A stretch of 64,000 nucleotides of DNA from Saccharothrix longispora (GTDB lineage Bacteria > Actinomycetota > Actinomycetes > Mycobacteriales > Pseudonocardiaceae), in NCBI RefSeq assembly GCF_030852425.1, contig NZ_NSDM01000017.1:63899-127898 (forward strand). The letters run 5' to 3'. Positions 42,089-49,748 of the stretch are shown here, piece after piece (positions within the stretch are counted from its first letter, which is position 1; the number at the start of each line of letters is the position of its first letter). Position numbers and translations under genes: made by a program. The notes under the pieces are model-generated. The model was not told the DNA's origin. It saw nothing but the letters and a program-made list of their open reading frames with translations, and did not search any database.

Positions 42089-42729
42089 CCTCCACGGCGG
42101 CGGTCGCCCGCGTGGGGTCGGGATGGTGCCGGCGATCTCCTTCCCGGGGACGCCGCCGACGTTCCGCGCCCCCGGTGTGACGGTCGTTGCCCGGCCCGGG
42201 CATCGGCCGGGTCGTGTTCCGCGCCCTCGACGTCGCCGAGGTGGTGCCGGCCGCGGTGGTCGTGGCGGTGGCGGTGCTCGGCGGGCCGCCCGACCGGGTG
42301 CCGGCCGGGGAGGACCCGCCGCGTTCCCGAGCGCACCCGGGTCCACGTGGCGCTCGAAGTGCTCGAGGTGGTGGCCCTGGCGGTGCCGGGCGTCGCGGGC
42401 CGAGCCCCGGGAGCCGCGGCTCCCGGAAAATCCGTTGCCGGCGGTCCCGCGGTTGAACACCATGGCGGCCATGTACCGGTAGGCAGTGGCGCACGTGCGG
42501 GACGAAGACGGGTCCGAGTCGCTCCCCGTCCCTCCCCGGCGTGCCTCCTGAAGCCCGCGCCTCGTGACGAGCGCGGGTTCCCGTCACACGACGTGATGTG
42601 CCACGTCGTGCCGGCCGGCGTGCTCCGCTCTCGCGGCGCCGGCCGTACGCCACTGTCCCGAGAGGCGGTCCGCGGCGCGCGGAAGCGCTGCCCGTCGCCG
42701 CCTCCGCATACCGGGGGTCGACCCGAGCC
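42089..42729. other. 641-bp gene-poor interval
   Basis: No frame is convincing. Short protein-like stretches change frame, for example MVPAISFPGTPPTFRAPGVT from 42123 and PGIGRVVFRALDVAEVVPAA near 42197, then VHVALEVLEVVALAVPGVAG near 42342. This suggests a decayed gene with indels. The right half holds two hairpins (42554-42577 and 42587-42610) before the DUF1062 gene. Confidence 0.45.
42554..42610. terminator. Two consecutive hairpins
   Basis: CCCGCGC/GCGCGGG (42554-42560 and 42571-42577) form a 7-bp stem around a 10-nt loop. CACGACGTG/CACGTCGTG (42587-42595 and 42602-42610) form a 9-bp stem around 6 nt. They may terminate transcripts from the left, or fold in the leader of the DUF1062 gene 120 bp downstream. 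Confidence 0.4.
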
Positions 42730-43377
42730 GTGAGTGAACTCCGCAGTACCCGTGTGCCCGTCGAGGGCGGCGGCATCGACCGGAAAGCGCTGTGGGTGGT
42801 CAGGGAGCTGGGCCTGCCCGCCATCGTCAAGGCGTGCGCGTCGTGCAGGTCCACCCGTCACCACCCCACCGGGAAGTTCCGGGTGAACGCCAACGGCAAG
42901 CTCCTCGACGTCTGGCTGCTGATCCGCTGTGAGCTGTGCGGGCGCGCGTCGAAGGTCCCCGTCCACGAGCGCGTCCGCGTGCAGTCGCTCGACCACGAGC
43001 GGCTGCCGGCGTTCGAGGGCAACGACCCGGCGATGGTGCGGCGGCTGACCGTGGACGCGGCGTTCGCCGGTCGGGCCGGGCACCGGCTCGACTGGAGCGG
43101 CACGTGGGAACTGGAGACGGACGTGCCGTTCTACGAGTTCGGGCGCGACGACCCGACGCCGCTGGAGGTCGTCGTCAGGTTCGAACTCCCGGCGCCCGTG
43201 CGGGTCGGGAAGCTGCTGACGGCCGGGTTCGGCCTGAGCCGGCCCGCCGTGCGGGACGCGGTCGCTTCCGGCCGCATCCACCTGCCCCTGGCCGTGGACG
43301 CGAAGGTCCGTGAGGACTTCACCTTCTTCGTCACCGCGCCGGCTCCGCCGCCCGAGGCGGCCGGGGGTCGGGGGTAG
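42730..43377 (+). CDS. DUF1062 protein
   Basis: A 215-residue protein of the DUF1062 family. Cysteine pairs CASCRSTRHHPTGKFRVNAN and IRCELCGRASKVPVHER suggest an N-terminal zinc site; the SGTWELETDVPF and FGLSRPAVRDAVASGRIHLP segments are also characteristic, the latter resembling an S4-like RNA-binding loop. RNA binding is therefore a reasonable guess. GTG 42730 follows a GGGGG stretch. It is convergent with the DUF4287 gene. Confidence 0.82.
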   Translation: MSELRSTRVPVEGGGIDRKALWVVRELGLPAIVKACASCRSTRHHPTGKFRVNANGKLLDVWLLIRCELCGRASKVPVHERVRVQSLDHERLPAFEGNDPAMVRRLTVDAAFAGRAGHRLDWSGTWELETDVPFYEFGRDDPTPLEVVVRFELPAPVRVGKLLTAGFGLSRPAVRDAVASGRIHLPLAVDAKVREDFTFFVTAPAPPPEAAGGRG

Positions 43378-43443
43378 GGCTTCCCGCCGCTCGTCCGCGT
43401 CGCGCGCGTCCTCCGGGGCGGGCGCGGCGCGGGCGCTCGGCCG

Positions 43444-43725
43444 TCAGCGGTCGGCGATGCCGTCCACGCGCAGCGTCGCGGACTCGTCCCGGTGGCTGCC
43501 GGCGCCGCCGACGTGCTTGTCGCTGATCCCGGTGCCGTTCTTGAGCACGTGGTAGAGCGCCATCCCGTGCCCGCGGCCCAGGTCGTAGTCCGCCTTGAGC
43601 CAGTCGAGGACCACCCCGGCCTTCGTGCCGGCGCCGTAGCCGCGGGCACCGGCCTCGGCCAGCAGTTCGACCGGGGTCTTGCCGGTCTTCCTCTCGATGG
43701 TGTCGAGGTAGGCCTGGAAGGACAT
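43444..43725 (-). CDS. DUF4287 protein
   Basis: A 93-residue cytoplasmic protein with the DUF4287 signature FQAYLDTIERKTGKTPVELLA, then GTKAGVVLDWLKADYDLGRGHGMALYHVLKNG. It fits the short helical proteins often regulated together with MarR/ArsR-type stress genes. ATG 43725 has GGAGG upstream. Direct repeats in its promoter region (43776-43802) suggest specific control. The biochemical role is unknown. Confidence 0.85.
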   Translation of the reverse strand: MSFQAYLDTIERKTGKTPVELLAEAGARGYGAGTKAGVVLDWLKADYDLGRGHGMALYHVLKNGTGISDKHVGGAGSHRDESATLRVDGIADR

Positions 43726-43775
43726 GGAGGTCTCCGCTCGTCTCGGTCGAGGTGTTCGAGGTCGGGGGCAGCTTA

Positions 43776-43802
43776 TGACAACTTTTTCTGTCCTGACAAC
43801 TT
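43776..43802. promoter_or_regulatory. Direct repeat TGACAACTT x2 upstream of DUF4287
   Basis: TGACAACTT occurs at 43776-43784 and 43794-43802, 18 bp apart, in a T-rich island (CTTTTTCTG between them). On the minus strand this gives TTGTCA spaced from CATAAG like a promoter, so a regulator binding the repeats would cover it. It lies 50-77 bp upstream of the DUF4287 start. Confidence 0.45.
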
Positions 43803-43952
43803 CTTTCTTCGGTGTTATCGCGGACCCCGGCGACCGGTCCCCACCGCCCTACTCGGCCCCGTACCCCGGCCACGACCACGCGGGGCCGGTCTCCGCCGCG
43901 CGGCGGACCGCCGCGCCTGACGACCGCCCACGTCGGCGCGCTCGTCCCGCGC

Positions 43953-46142
43953 TCACGTCGAGGGCAGCCGCTGGGGATCGGTCAGCAGGCCGGGGTGCCA
44001 GTTCTCCGGCAGGTCGGGCCTGCCGAACAGGTACCCCTGGAGGTAGCCGCACCCCGCGTCGCGCAGCCAGCGCGCCTGGTCCGGGGTCTCGACGCCCTCG
44101 GCCACCGTGCGCGCGCCCAGCACCGCGGCCAGGTCGATGATGCACCGCACCACGCCCTCGGTCCGGTCGTCCTCCCCGAGGCCGTCCGTGAACGACTTGT
44201 CGATCTTCACCAGGTCGAACGGGTAGCGGCGCAGGTAGTTCAGCGACGAGTACCCCGTGCCGAAGTCGTCCAGGGCGATGCGCACGCCCAGGTCCCGGAC
44301 GTCCATCAGCACCCGCATGGCCGCCTCGTCGGCCCACACCGACTCGGTGACCTCCACGGTGAGCAGACCCGCCTCCAGTCCCGTCGTGGTCAGCAGTTCG
44401 TCGACCTGGCGGGGGAAGGCCTCACCCGCCAACTGCCACGGCGAGACGTTGACCGCGACCCCCAGCGGGTGGCCGCCGCGCTGCCAGCGCACCGCCTGGC
44501 CGCACGCGCTGCGCAGCACGTGGGCGCCGAGCGGCACGATGAGGCCGGTCTCCTCCGCCAGGCCGATGAACCTGTCCGGACCGAGCAGCCCGCGACCCGG
44601 GTGCCGCCACCGCACCAGGGCCTCGGCGTGCGTGGTGCGTGCCTCGGCCAGGTCGATGATCGGCTGGTAGTGGAGCACCAGCTCCTCGTTGGTCAGGGCG
44701 GCGCGCAGGTCGGCCTGGTCGCGCTGCCGGGCCGCGACGTCCTCGCCCATGGCCCGCTCGAACGACCTGGCCCTTCCGCCGCCCTCCCGCTTGGCGACGT
44801 ACATGGCCACGTCCGCGTCGCGCAGCAGGTCCTCCGACGTGCGGCCGGTGCCGGCCCGTCCGGGCACGGCGATGCCGATGCTCGCGCGGATGGCGCGACC
44901 GCCGGGCCCGGCCAGCGCGGCCAGCACCCGCTCGGCCGGCCGCACGCCGCCGTCGCCGTCGCCGGGAACCGCCGTCAGCACGGCGAACTCGTCACCGCCG
45001 AGGCGGGCGACCACGTCCTCGGGACCGGTCGTGGACCGCAGGAGCCGGGCGGCCTCGACGAGGCGCCGGTCGCCTGCCTGGTGCCCGGCGGTGTCGTTGA
45101 CCTCCTTGAAGCGGTCCAGGTCGATGAGCAGGAGGGCGACCCGGGCGCCGGCGGCCAGGGCGCGGTCCACCAGGTCGAGGAAGTGGCGGCGCCCGAACAG
45201 CCCCGTCAGCTCGTCGCGCTCGGAGCGCTCGCGGAGCGCGTCCTCCAGCGCGCGGCGGGCCGTGACGTCCACGACCGCGACCACGACGCGACCGGGCCGC
45301 GAGTCGTCCTCGACACCGGTGGGGTGCAGCGTGAGGGCCGTGGCGCCGCCGCCCCGGTCGACGCGCAGCTCGACCGGTTCCTCCCCCGCCCGGGCGCACC
45401 CGGCGGGGCAGCCGGTGATGTCCGTGCCGTGAGGGCACGGCACGGTCCCCGACGAGGCCCAGCCGAGCAGGTCGGCCACGCGCTCGTTGAACAGCTCCGG
45501 CCGCCCGTCGCCGTCGAGCAGCGCGAGGCCGACCGGGCTGGCGCGCACGACGGCCTCCGTGGTGCGGTGCGCGTCGTCGGCGTACCGGCGCGCCGCTTCG
45601 GCCAGGTGGGCGGCGCGCGCCGTCTCGCGCAGGGCCGCGGTCCCGATGAGCAGGCCGAGCAGCGGCATGAGCACCGGGGCCAGCACCTCCGGTCCGGGCG
45701 GAGGCGTGTGCCGGTCGTCGAGCACGACGGACGCGCCGAACCCGAGCACGTACCCGAGCACCGGGCAGGCGGCCTTCACCGGGAAGCGGCCGGCGCCGTC
45801 CAGCAGGGCGCGGCGGACGGTGACGCCGAACAGGAAACCCAGCACCGGCTGCGGGTCCGGCAGCACGAGCACACCGGTCACGACGATGGCGGCTTCCGCG
45901 AACGCGGTGCCCCAGCCGTCCACCTCCGGCCACAGCAGCCACCCGCCCAGGACGAGCGCCACGGCGACCGACGCGGCACCGCCGACGACTCCCCCGGCCT
46001 GCGCGAGCCGCACCGCGAACACGACACCGCCGATCCAGGCGAACGCGGTCGTCAAGCGCCGCACCCGGCGGAGGCCGCGGTCGTGCGGCACACCCGGCGG
46101 TCCGCCGACCGGCGTGACGGCCGAGTGGGCAGAAGTGGTCAC
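43953..46142 (-). CDS. Membrane-bound GGDEF-EAL protein (c-di-GMP cyclase/phosphodiesterase)
   Basis: A 729-residue protein. About five N-terminal transmembrane helices (residues 30-170) are followed by a PAS domain (about 200-320), a GGDEF domain with an intact [10 protein letters not shown] site (GGDEF at 382-386) and an EAL domain with intact HAEALVRW (Glu507), [10 protein letters not shown] and [13 protein letters not shown]. Both active sites look functional, so it can in principle make and degrade cyclic di-GMP, which in actinomycetes controls development through BldD. The PAS domain contains [14 protein letters not shown], an unusual Cys-rich insert. GTG 46142 has GGGGAGGG upstream. 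It is a single gene. Confidence 0.92.
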   Translation of the reverse strand: MTTSAHSAVTPVGGPPGVPHDRGLRRVRRLTTAFAWIGGVVFAVRLAQAGGVVGGAASVAVALVLGGWLLWPEVDGWGTAFAEAAIVVTGVLVLPDPQPVLGFLFGVTVRRALLDGAGRFPVKAACPVLGYVLGFGASVVLDDRHTPPPGPEVLAPVLMPLLGLLIGTAALRETARAAHLAEAARRYADDAHRTTEAVVRASPVGLALLDGDGRPELFNERVADLLGWASSGTVPCPHGTDITGCPAGCARAGEEPVELRVDRGGGATALTLHPTGVEDDSRPGRVVVAVVDVTARRALEDALRERSERDELTGLFGRRHFLDLVDRALAAGARVALLLIDLDRFKEVNDTAGHQAGDRRLVEAARLLRSTTGPEDVVARLGGDEFAVLTAVPGDGDGGVRPAERVLAALAGPGGRAIRASIGIAVPGRAGTGRTSEDLLRDADVAMYVAKREGGGRARSFERAMGEDVAARQRDQADLRAALTNEELVLHYQPIIDLAEARTTHAEALVRWRHPGRGLLGPDRFIGLAEETGLIVPLGAHVLRSACGQAVRWQRGGHPLGVAVNVSPWQLAGEAFPRQVDELLTTTGLEAGLLTVEVTESVWADEAAMRVLMDVRDLGVRIALDDFGTGYSSLNYLRRYPFDLVKIDKSFTDGLGEDDRTEGVVRCIIDLAAVLGARTVAEGVETPDQARWLRDAGCGYLQGYLFGRPDLPENWHPGLLTDPQRLPST

Positions 46143-46641
46143 GTCCCTCCCCGGCGACGACGTGATCGACCGCGGTCCCCGATCGACGCGGACCCCCGAG
46201 CGGTCCGCCCCGCGCTCCGACCGCCGCCGAAGCCTAGTGGAACGGCGACCGCCACAACCACTGCCAACGAGGAATATGCACATCCATAGAGGACGAATGC
46301 AGGCGGCACAGTGCCGACCGGGACGGTGCCGCGACACCCGCCGAACCGCACTCCCGACGGGCGCCGGGTCGGCACGGCGTCCCCCGGATCACCGCCTGTC
46401 CCGCGGCGCCCGCGAGGCGGTCTTCCCCGCCCCTGGAAGAGGACCAGCCCCGCGGGTGCCGCGTCCGGGAGCGGACACCCGATGGGAGCAACGCCCGGCG
46501 ACCCGCCCCTGTCCCGACCCCGCCCCGTCACCGCAACCCCCGCACGGGTGACGGCGGCGTCCGGGAATGCCGCGACTGTGGGAACCTGATCCCCACGCCT
46601 TGAGACCACAGGGTGTGTTTCATGCTGGAAAGGCACGGTTT
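46143..46641. other. Divergent intergenic region without a supported gene
   Basis: This 499-bp space separates the divergent GGDEF-EAL and RsbW-like genes. It contains an AT-richer island near 46264-46295 and an 8-bp inverted repeat CCGTCACC/GGTGACGG near 46522-46551. The frames present are Arg/Pro-rich shadows. It probably carries both promoters, but I cannot name -35/-10 elements with confidence. Confidence 0.5.
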
Positions 46642-47034
46642 GTGGACGTCGTCGAGCCGCCCGGTGACCACATCGACCTGGACCGGGAGGGCGGGTTCCC
46701 GCTGCACCGGGCGCGGCGGTGGATCACCGGCAGCTTCCCCGATGTGAGCCGGGAACGGCTCTCGACCCTGCTGCTGGTGGCCGACGCGTTGCTGGCCAAC
46801 GCGTTCGAGCACGCCGCCGGGCCGCGCAGGGTCCGGTTGCTCCGCTCGCCCGACCGGGCGCTGGTGCGCGTCGAGGTCGACGACGCCAGTCCCCACCTGC
46901 TGCCGGTGCTGGGGAGGCCCGGTGCCGCGGACCGGCGGCACCGGGGGCTGCTGCTGGTCAACCGGTTGTCCTCGCTGTGGGGCGTGACGCCCGGGGCCGA
47001 CCACAAGACCGTGTGGGCAGAGGTCGTGGTGTAG
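46642..47034 (+). CDS. RsbW-like ATP-binding protein (HATPase_c)
   Basis: A 130-residue GHKL domain. The N-box reads LLLVADALLANAFEHAAGPR, the G1 region VRVEVDDASPHL and the end RGLLLVNRLSSLWGVTP. It is slightly shorter and more divergent than the one at 35498. GTG 46642 is preferred because GGAAAGG lies 7 bp upstream; GTG 46615 would add nine residues. It probably acts as an anti-sigma or partner-switch kinase. It lies upstream of the GntR/ABC operon but is separated from it by a clear promoter. Confidence 0.78.
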   Translation: MDVVEPPGDHIDLDREGGFPLHRARRWITGSFPDVSRERLSTLLLVADALLANAFEHAAGPRRVRLLRSPDRALVRVEVDDASPHLLPVLGRPGAADRRHRGLLLVNRLSSLWGVTPGADHKTVWAEVVV

Positions 47035-47069
47035 GCCCCACACACCCGATCGCGCCGCGATCGACCCGA

Positions 47070-47109
47070 TTGCTCCATGATCTGCTATGTGCCTATAGTG
47101 CTAGGACCA
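47070..47109 (+). promoter_or_regulatory. Promoter and probable operator of the GntR/ABC operon
   Basis: TTGCTC (47070-47075), 18 bp, TATAGT (47094-47099) form a good promoter. CTATAGTGCTAGGACCATAG (about 47093-47112) is an imperfect dyad overlapping the -10 region and start point, typical of YtrA-type GntR autoregulation. The start codon is at 47128 with GGAGGAA just before it. Confidence 0.6.
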
Positions 47110-47127
47110 TAGTTAAATGGAGGAAGT

Positions 47128-47520
47128 GTGATCGAGTTCCACCTGGACAGCGGGTCCGGCCTGTCGCCGTACCAGCAGGTGGTCCAGCAGGTCCGCCACG
47201 CGCTGCGGCTCGGCCTGCTGCGCGAGGGCGACCAACTGCCGAAGGTCAAGGACGTCGTGGCGCAGTTGGCCATCAACCCGAACACGGTGCTCAAGGCGTA
47301 CCGGGAGCTGGAGCACGCCGGCCTGGTCGCGGCCCGTCCGGGGGTGGGCACCTTCGTCTCGGCGACCCTGCCCGGCGTGGCACCGGGGGTGCTGGGCCCG
47401 CTGAGCCGGGACCTGCGGCGCTGGATCGCCAAGGCCCGCCTGGCCGGGCTGGACGACGAGGGCATCGAGGCCCTGATCACCACGACCCTCCGGACCACGG
47501 CGACGGAGGAGACCGCGTGA
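47128..47520 (+). CDS. GntR-family (YtrA-type) transcriptional regulator
   Basis: A 130-residue regulator with an N-terminal GntR winged helix (GLSPYQQVVQQVRHALRLGL, KDVVAQLAINPNTVLKAYRE, LVAARPGVGTFVS) and only a short C-terminal helical tail, as in the YtrA subfamily. These proteins repress adjacent ABC transporter operons and respond to cell-envelope antibiotics. GTG 47128 follows GGAGGAAGT. Its stop overlaps the GTG of the ATPase gene. Confidence 0.92.
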   Translation: MIEFHLDSGSGLSPYQQVVQQVRHALRLGLLREGDQLPKVKDVVAQLAINPNTVLKAYRELEHAGLVAARPGVGTFVSATLPGVAPGVLGPLSRDLRRWIAKARLAGLDDEGIEALITTTLRTTATEETA

Positions 47521-48407
47521 CCGCGATGCTGCGAGCCCGGGGGCTGGGCAAGAGGTACCGGCGGCGCCAGGCCCTGGCGGACTGCACGCTGGACATCCCG
47601 GCGGGCCGCGTCGTCGGCCTCGTCGGCCCCAACGGCGCCGGCAAGTCCACGCTGCTCAACCTCGCGGCCGGCATGAGCAGCCCCACCACCGGCGAGATCG
47701 AGGTGTGCGGCGGACGGCCCGGCAGCGGACCGGAACAGCTGGCCAAGGTCGGCTTCGTCGCCCAGGACACCCCCACCTACGCGAGCCTGACCGTCGCCGA
47801 GCACCTGCGCCTCGGCGCCCGGCTCAACCCGGGCTGGGACACCGACCTCGCCCGTCGACGCGTCGAGCACCTCGGCCTCGACCCCGCGCAGCGGGCGGGG
47901 CGGCTCTCCGGGGGTCAGCGGGCGCAGCTCGCCCTGACCATCGGCATCGCCAAGCGCCCCGACGTGCTGCTGCTCGACGAACCGGTCGCCGCGCTCGACC
48001 CGCTGGCCCGGCGCGGGTTCCTCCAGGACCTGATGGAGACGGTCGCCGAGCACGGCGTGGGCGTCGTGCTCTCGTCGCACCTGATCACCGACGTCGAACG
48101 GGTCTGCGACCACCTCGTCACCCTCGTCGACTCCCGCGTGGTCCTCGCCGGGGAGATCGACGACCTGGTCGCCACCCACCACCGGCTCACCGGACCGCGC
48201 CGCGACCCCGCGACGCTGCCCGCCGACCAGCACGTCGTCGCCGCGAGCCACACCGACCGGCAGACCACGCTGCTCGTGCGCACGGAGTCGCCGATCCTCG
48301 ACCCGTCCTGGACGGTGGGCGCGGTCGGCCTCGAAGACATCGTCCTCGCCTACCTGGAGTCGCCCTCCGCCGCGACGTCCCGCCCCGCCCTGGAGGTCCT
48401 CCGGTGA
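47517..48407 (+). CDS. ABC transporter ATPase
   Basis: A 296-residue ATPase of the multidrug/antibiotic type (CcmA). Walker A is GPNGAGKST, the Q-loop is FVAQDTPTYAS, the signature is LSGGQRAQLALTIGIA, Walker B is LLLDEPVAALDP and the switch His is in LSSHLITDVERV. A C-terminal 80-residue extension (ATHHRLTGPRRDPATLP onward) is typical of regulators of antibiotic exporters. It is coupled by GTGA overlaps on both sides, to the GntR gene and to the permease gene. Confidence 0.93.
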   Translation: MTAMLRARGLGKRYRRRQALADCTLDIPAGRVVGLVGPNGAGKSTLLNLAAGMSSPTTGEIEVCGGRPGSGPEQLAKVGFVAQDTPTYASLTVAEHLRLGARLNPGWDTDLARRRVEHLGLDPAQRAGRLSGGQRAQLALTIGIAKRPDVLLLDEPVAALDPLARRGFLQDLMETVAEHGVGVVLSSHLITDVERVCDHLVTLVDSRVVLAGEIDDLVATHHRLTGPRRDPATLPADQHVVAASHTDRQTTLLVRTESPILDPSWTVGAVGLEDIVLAYLESPSAATSRPALEVLR

Positions 48408-49405
48408 CCTGGTTGACGCTGCGCCAGTTCCGCCTGTCCGCCCTCGCCGTCGTCGCCCTGCTGGTCGCCCTCGCCGCCGTGCTGCTGGCCGTCGGCAGGC
48501 CGGTGGTCCCGGCGACGGACCCGGGACTGTCCACGGACGACAGCACCTACTACTACCTGGGCATGGTCGCCCTCCACGTGTTCCCCGCCATCATCGGCGC
48601 GTTCTGGGGAGCGCCCCTCATCAGCCGCGAGGTGGAGAACGGCACCCACCGCCTGGTGTGGAACCAGGGCGTCACCCGCACCCGCTGGCTGCTCGCCAAG
48701 ACCGGCCTGCTGGCCCTGGCGACGGTGGTCGCCACCGGGCTGCTCAGCCTGCTCGTCACGTGGTGGGCGAGCCCCGTGGACGCCATCGCCACCGAGAACG
48801 GCCCCGCCGCGCTCCCGATCGAACCCATGATCTTCGGAGCCCGGGGCGTCGTCCCGGTGGCCCACGCCGTCTTCGCCTTCACCCTGGGCGTCGCCGCGAG
48901 CGCCCTGTTGCGCCGCACGGTCCCGGCCATGGCGGTGACGCTCGTGCTCTTCACCGCCTTCCAGGTCACGGCCCTGAACCTGGTCCGCCCCGAACTGCTG
49001 CCGGCGGAGCAGGAACTCCGGCAGTTCTCCCCGCACGACACGACCCTCTACCTCGCCGGCGGCGACACCCCGCTGGAACTCCTCGCCCCGGTCCCCGAGC
49101 ACTCCTGGGTGCTGGGGCAGCAGACCCTGGACCGGGCGGGCAACCCGACCGCCGTCCCCGCGTGGTTCCTCGACTGCCTGTTCCCGGGCGGCCTGGGCAA
49201 CCCCACCCCGCCGCCGGCGGACCACCGCGAGAAGCAGGAGGCGTGCTACGGCCGCCTGGCCGACGAGGGGTACCAGCAGCGCGTCACCCACCAGCCGAAC
49301 AGCCGCTTCTGGAGCCTCCAGTGGACCGAGACGGCGCTCTACCTGGCGCTGGCCGGCCTGCTGACGTGGTTCGCGCTGCACTGGACCCGCCGCCGCATCA
49401 GCTGA
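48404..49405 (+). CDS. ABC transporter permease (ABC-2 type)
   Basis: A 333-residue membrane protein with six predicted helices. It begins with LTLRQFRLSALAVVALLVAL and has a large extracytoplasmic loop before the last helix. The cytoplasmic EVENGTHRLVWNQGVTRTRW after helix 2 is typical of actinomycete ABC-2 exporters paired with YtrA regulators. Its GTG overlaps the ATPase stop. The complex probably exports or protects against a membrane-active compound. Confidence 0.88.
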   Translation: MTWLTLRQFRLSALAVVALLVALAAVLLAVGRPVVPATDPGLSTDDSTYYYLGMVALHVFPAIIGAFWGAPLISREVENGTHRLVWNQGVTRTRWLLAKTGLLALATVVATGLLSLLVTWWASPVDAIATENGPAALPIEPMIFGARGVVPVAHAVFAFTLGVAASALLRRTVPAMAVTLVLFTAFQVTALNLVRPELLPAEQELRQFSPHDTTLYLAGGDTPLELLAPVPEHSWVLGQQTLDRAGNPTAVPAWFLDCLFPGGLGNPTPPPADHREKQEACYGRLADEGYQQRVTHQPNSRFWSLQWTETALYLALAGLLTWFALHWTRRRIS

Positions 49406-49442
49406 GCCGCCGGGGCCACCGACGGCGGGCGCGCCCCCGCCG

Positions 49443-49748
49443 CTACCGGTCCCCGGCGTCCCGGCGCGTGCGCACGGTGGCCACGGTCGCGAGCCCCGAG
49501 ATCGTGACGACCGGTTCCAGGAGCGGGGCGACGACCAGTTCGAGGCGGCCGGCGCGGACGAACAGGGCGTTGAGCCCGGCGCTGTCCAGGTACTCGACCT
49601 CGGTGAGGTCCACCACGAGCCGGTCCGGCACGTCGTCCAGCGCGGCGGCGAAGGCGTGGGTGTTGCTCATGTCGATCTCGCCCACGGCCTTGAGGACCGC
49701 GGTCCCGTCCGGGTTCCGACCGGTGGTCAGGGTGAGGGGTGTGGTCAT
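49443..49748 (-). CDS. STAS-domain anti-anti-sigma factor
   Basis: A 101-residue STAS protein. The core VGEIDMSNTHAFAAALDD is followed by the phosphorylation site region VDLTEVEYLDSAGLNALFV, with the acceptor Ser in DSAGL. It should bind or release an RsbW-type kinase depending on phosphorylation. Its ATG overlaps the stop of the large hybrid kinase (TGATG), so it is made in step with that protein, whose phosphatase and ATPase domains probably act on it. Confidence 0.92.
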   Translation of the reverse strand: MTTPLTLTTGRNPDGTAVLKAVGEIDMSNTHAFAAALDDVPDRLVVDLTEVEYLDSAGLNALFVRAGRLELVVAPLLEPVVTISGLATVATVRTRRDAGDR

